Shown piece after piece: positions 4,240-7,019 of a stretch of DNA of 7,019 bases. A program made the translations under genes and the position numbers. The stretch's first letter is position 1. Each line of letters opens with the position of its first letter. This DNA is from CAZAQB01 sp964487155 (GTDB lineage Bacteria; Pseudomonadota; Gammaproteobacteria; Nitrococcales; Nitrococcaceae), in assembly GCA_964487155.1 (NCBI GenBank), contig CAZAQB010000169.1, positions 1-7,019 of the forward strand, given 5' to 3'. Below the pieces are notes generated by a model. It was not told the DNA's origin. It saw only the letters and a list, made by a program, of their open reading frames with translations, and did not search any database.

Positions 4240-6651
4240 ATGTCTACTCACCATGCCGCCTGCCGCCGTGCGGCGACCCTCGCCGTGGCCGCCGCCCTCG
4301 GCCTGGCCAGCCCCCTCGCCATCAGTGCCACGATCCAGACGCCGGGCGGGAGCGTAACGCTGGAGCTGGAGGCCCAGCCCCTGGCAGATGCACTGACCGA
4401 GCTCGGGGCCGCGACCGAAGTCCAGGTGAGCTTCGACCCGGCGCTGGTGGCGGGCAAGCGCGCCGTGGCGCTGGAGGGTCGCTACGACAGCATCGAGGCG
4501 GCCTTGCAGGCGCTGCTTGCAGGCAGCGCTCTCACCTACGAGCGAAGCCAGGACGGCTCCGTGACTATCCGCGCGGCGGCGGACGGCGCCGGCGCGATGA
4601 CGCTCGCTCCGATCACCGTCTCCTCCGGCTGGCGCCCGTCCACCACCGAGGGCTACCGCGCCGGAGTGATTTCCTCGGCCACCAAGACCGACGAGCTGCT
4701 GGTGGACGTGCCCGCCTCGGTTTCGGTGGTAACTGCCGATCTCATCGAGGACCAGAGCGCCACCACCGTCACGGAGGCCCTGCGCAACGTACCGGGTGTG
4801 GGGGCCGGACCCAACCCCGCCAACGTCTCGGTACAGGAGGAGGTGACCATCCGCGGCTTCGAGTCTGCGCTGGTACGGGTCAACGGCGTGCAGCGCCGCT
4901 CCACCGGCCCGCTCAGCCTTGCCAACGTGGCGAGCATTGAGGTCCTGAAGGGTCCCTTTTCGGTGCTTTATGGCGACCTCTCGCCAGGCGGATTCGTCAA
5001 CATCCAGACCAAACGGCCGCAGCCTGAGGCCGCGGCCGAGGTGAGCCTGGGGGGCAGCCAGGTCATGGCCGGCGATGGCAGCGAGGGCCGCGGCATGGTG
5101 GATCTCACCGGGCCCCTCAACGCCCAGCGCACCTTGCTCTATCGGCTCGTTGCCTCGGCCGAGGGCGGCAGCACCTTCATCGATACCGCGGAGCGGGAGC
5201 GGCAGTTCGTGGCGCCGTCGCTGTCCTTCCTTGGGTTGGGCGGGCGCCTGCGCGTGGACCTCGACCTCAGCTATCTGCGCAACGATGAGACCTTCCGCTT
5301 CGGCATCCCGGCCCGCGACGGCGCACCCGACGAGCGGATCGATTTCGACACCTTCCTCGGCGCGATCGGCAACGAGAAGCTCACCGAGGACTACACGGCA
5401 GAGCTGCGCGCGGACTTCGAGCTGAGTGATCGCACCCGGGTCGACGGCGCTCTGACCTATCACCTCAACGATCATCTCTCCCGGGCGTTGCGCCCCTTCG
5501 GCGCCGCTGGCCAGCAGGTGGCGGCCGACGACACTGTCACCCGCGCCTACAGCCTGCGCAGCTTCGAGACGACGGACAGCCAGGCCGAGGTTAATCTGGT
5601 CCACGATCTGCGCCTGGGCGGTCAGCAATGGCGGCTGCTGGCGGGCGCCGATGTGCGCCGCACCGAATTCGATACGGTTGATCCTGACTTCGGGACCATC
5701 AACCCGTTCGATACCACCAGCGTCTTCGACCCGGACAACGACGTCACCTTCCCGGACGACGACGATCCATTGCTCAACACCGCGCGCAACACCCAGGAAA
5801 CCGATACCTGGGGCGTCTACGCGCAGGCGGAGGTCTGGTGGCGCGAGCGGCTGAAGCTGCTCGCGGGGCTGCGCTATACGGAGCTCGACTTCCGCTTCGA
5901 GAACCCTGCCGGATTCTCTTTCGAGGAGAACCCCGACAGTGTCGATCCGCGCTTCGGGGCGCTCTACAAGCTCACCCCCGCCACCTCCCTCTACGCGAGC
6001 TACGCCACCTCGTTCGAGCAGTCCAACAGCTTCGACCCCGACAACGTGGAGCCCCTCGAGGCCGAACAGATCGAGTTCGGGGTCAAGCGCGAGTTCCTCG
6101 GCGGCGCGGCGCTGCTCACTGCTTCCGTGTTCGACCTGACCCAGGAGAACGTCCTGACCTCAGACCCCGAAACGGGCGACCCCCGTCAGATCGGCGAGGC
6201 CGCCACCCGGGGCTTCGAGTTGGAACTGCGCGGCGCGCTCACCGAGCGCCTGCAGGTGCAGGCGGGCTATTCCTTGCTCGACAACGAGATCACGGAGGAC
6301 AACGACGGCAACGAGGGTAACCGCCTGCCCAACGTGCCAAAGCACGAAGCCAGCTTCTGGGCGAGCTACTGGCTGCCGATCGCGGGCGAGGGCCGGTGGA
6401 TTGTGGGTGGCGGCGTCTTCTATGAGGGTGAGCGGTTCACCGGCACCGCTAACTCTGTGGCACTCGACGATTACGTCACCGCAGACCTCAGCCTGCGCTA
6501 CGAGCTGCCCCTCCGTGAGCGCTCGCTCTCAGCCCAGTTCGGGGTGAAGAACGTGTTCGACAAGGAGTACTTCGTCGGTGGCTTCGGCGAGGGCGTGGCC
6601 TTCCGCGGTGAGCCGCGCACCGCCTTCGCCCGGCTGACGGCACGTTTCTGA
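4240..6651 (+). CDS. TonB-dependent siderophore receptor with N-terminal STN signalling domain (FecA/FoxA type)
   Basis: This is an 803-residue outer-membrane receptor. A signal peptide (residues 1 to about 30; CRRAATLAVAAALGLASPLAISA) is followed by an STN domain (about 31-112; LEAQPLADALTELGAAT, VSFDPALV, SIEAALQALLAGSALTY) that contacts the FecR-type regulator. A TonB-box-like stretch, TLAPITVSS (121-129), comes next. The plug (about 150-260) carries DVPASVSVV, IRGF (204-207), VLKGPFSVLYGDLSPGG (235-251) and NIQTKRP. The rest is the 22-strand barrel ending in the Phe expected for outer-membrane assembly. The plug signature is that of ferric-siderophore receptors; the ligand cannot be named. 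One predicted outer loop (about 480-525) is very Asp-rich, with FDPDNDVTFPDDDDP at 496-510. The gene has its own regulatory gap of about 200 bp and is probably driven by the sigma factor at 782. Length and architecture are typical. Confidence 0.95.
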   Translation: MSTHHAACRRAATLAVAAALGLASPLAISATIQTPGGSVTLELEAQPLADALTELGAATEVQVSFDPALVAGKRAVALEGRYDSIEAALQALLAGSALTYERSQDGSVTIRAAADGAGAMTLAPITVSSGWRPSTTEGYRAGVISSATKTDELLVDVPASVSVVTADLIEDQSATTVTEALRNVPGVGAGPNPANVSVQEEVTIRGFESALVRVNGVQRRSTGPLSLANVASIEVLKGPFSVLYGDLSPGGFVNIQTKRPQPEAAAEVSLGGSQVMAGDGSEGRGMVDLTGPLNAQRTLLYRLVASAEGGSTFIDTAERERQFVAPSLSFLGLGGRLRVDLDLSYLRNDETFRFGIPARDGAPDERIDFDTFLGAIGNEKLTEDYTAELRADFELSDRTRVDGALTYHLNDHLSRALRPFGAAGQQVAADDTVTRAYSLRSFETTDSQAEVNLVHDLRLGGQQWRLLAGADVRRTEFDTVDPDFGTINPFDTTSVFDPDNDVTFPDDDDPLLNTARNTQETDTWGVYAQAEVWWRERLKLLAGLRYTELDFRFENPAGFSFEENPDSVDPRFGALYKLTPATSLYASYATSFEQSNSFDPDNVEPLEAEQIEFGVKREFLGGAALLTASVFDLTQENVLTSDPETGDPRQIGEAATRGFELELRGALTERLQVQAGYSLLDNEITEDNDGNEGNRLPNVPKHEASFWASYWLPIAGEGRWIVGGGVFYEGERFTGTANSVALDDYVTADLSLRYELPLRERSLSAQFGVKNVFDKEYFVGGFGEGVAFRGEPRTAFARLTARF

Positions 6652-6675
6652 GCGCAGGTGCCGTCGTCATGCGCG

Positions 6676-6707
6676 CCGCGCCGCGTCGACCCGGATGCCG
6701 GGCGCGG
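6676..6707. terminator. Possible bidirectional terminator hairpin after the receptor gene
   Basis: CCGCGCC (6676-6682) pairs with GGCGCGG (6701-6707), and a competing inner hairpin CCCGG/CCGGG (6690-6702) has an ATG loop. It begins 24 bp after the receptor stop, between convergent genes. No T-run follows on either strand, so factor-independent termination is doubtful. Confidence 0.35.
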
Positions 6708-6799
6708 CCGGCGCGGACTGTCAGCCGAGCAGGTTGCAGACCGTGGCTTGGGCAGGCCGCCAACTCCGTCGACTGGAGGGGGATTGGCCCGGCAGGCTG

Positions 6800-6968
6800 C
6801 TAGCCCGAAGATTTCACAAATTTGCACCGATCTCGCTTGTCTCTTGGCCCCACAAGGGATCTTCTCTCAGTCGGCCGTACTCACCGATACGCCGCTCCTT
6901 CGAAAAGTCCCTTGTGAAACCAATATCCTACGCGATATCAGCACAAATTCATGAAATCTTCGGGCTAG
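6800..6968. mobile_element. MITE-like fold-back element with concentric inverted repeats
   Basis: The ends are inverted repeats: 6800-6836 matches the complement of 6932-6968 at 31 of 37 positions, including a perfect first 17 bases CTAGCCCGAAGATTTCA. A second inverted repeat, CACAAGGGA (6851-6859) / TCCCTTGTG (6908-6916), is concentric with the first. A third short one, CGGC-GTA / TAC-GCCG (6872-6894), sits at the centre, so the whole unit folds as one long hairpin. CTAG lies at both outer edges and may be a 4-bp target duplication around a 161-bp element (6804-6964). It encodes no protein. The base composition is richer in A and T than the flanks. The transposase that would mobilise it is not in the window. 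CTAG/YTAR targets are known for IS5- and IS701-type elements, but the family here is unassigned. Confidence 0.75.
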
Positions 6969-7019
6969 TTGTCCTCCACCACGATCTTCGGGAAGCGGCT
7001 GCTGCCGGCGGCCTCCCGG
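6965..7019 (-). CDS. C-terminus of an unrecognised minus-strand protein
   Basis: Reading the minus strand from the right edge gives REAAGSSRFPKIVVEDN and then TAG at 6967-6965. Third positions are almost all G or C, as in the other genes here, which supports real coding. Only 17 residues are visible, so no family can be named. Its stop codon lies in the CTAG at the outer edge of the fold-back element, so the element forms the start of its 3' untranslated region. Confidence 0.55.
   Translation of the reverse strand, partial: REAAGSSRFPKIVVEDN

Noticed and set aside
4171..5628. 485-codon open frame on the minus strand
   Set aside because: It lies inside the receptor gene, whose protein has a full STN-plug-barrel signature. 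The antisense translation shows no recognisable family, and long antisense frames are expected in GC-rich genes.
6652..6954. Short plus-strand frames over the fold-back element
   Set aside because: They run through the inverted repeats, have poor codon bias and no ribosome site; the repeat structure explains the sequence better.
1..7019. CRISPR array, rRNA or transposase gene
   Set aside because: No regularly spaced repeats, rRNA-like segments or DDE/recombinase motifs were seen anywhere in the window.

Overview
The window is high-GC bacterial DNA. Codon use, Shine-Dalgarno sites and gene families suggest a gammaproteobacterium. An Asp-rich surface loop in the receptor would fit a salt-adapted lineage, but the sequence alone does not settle the genus.

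Layout. Bases 1-377 hold the 3' end of an unrecognised gene. It runs into a non-coding stretch (about 160-700) with two copies of a sequence resembling the 3' end of a tRNA-Ser gene, and a rho-independent terminator follows the second copy. No complete tRNA can be folded, so this looks like an island scar or attachment site. From about 700 to 6651 lies one coherent iron-uptake locus, all on the + strand: a Fur-box promoter, a FecI-type ECF sigma factor (782-1279), an overlapping FecR-type membrane regulator (1272-2222), a short region with two possible tiny ORFs, a PepSY-TM reductase-like membrane protein (2513-3691), a small two-helix membrane protein with an Arg-rich tail (3714-4037), a palindrome-rich regulatory gap, and an STN-domain TonB-dependent siderophore receptor (4240-6651). 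The right end holds a 169-bp fold-back element (6800-6968). It sits on the stop codon of a minus-strand gene that enters from the right edge.

How the genes work together. This is a cell-surface signalling system of the FecIRA/FoxIRA kind. Under low iron, Fur leaves the sigma/anti-sigma promoter. When the receptor binds its ferric siderophore, its periplasmic STN domain would signal to FecR, FecR would be processed and release the sigma factor, and the sigma factor would switch on the receptor gene. The PepSY-TM protein probably reduces or otherwise processes the imported ferric siderophore, as FoxB-type proteins do. The substrate cannot be read from the sequence.

The most unusual feature is the fold-back element. 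In its two well-defined stem arms all eight transition-type mismatches are G.U pairs in the minus-strand transcript and A.C clashes in the plus-strand one. This suggests that it works as RNA at the 3' end of the neighbouring minus-strand mRNA.
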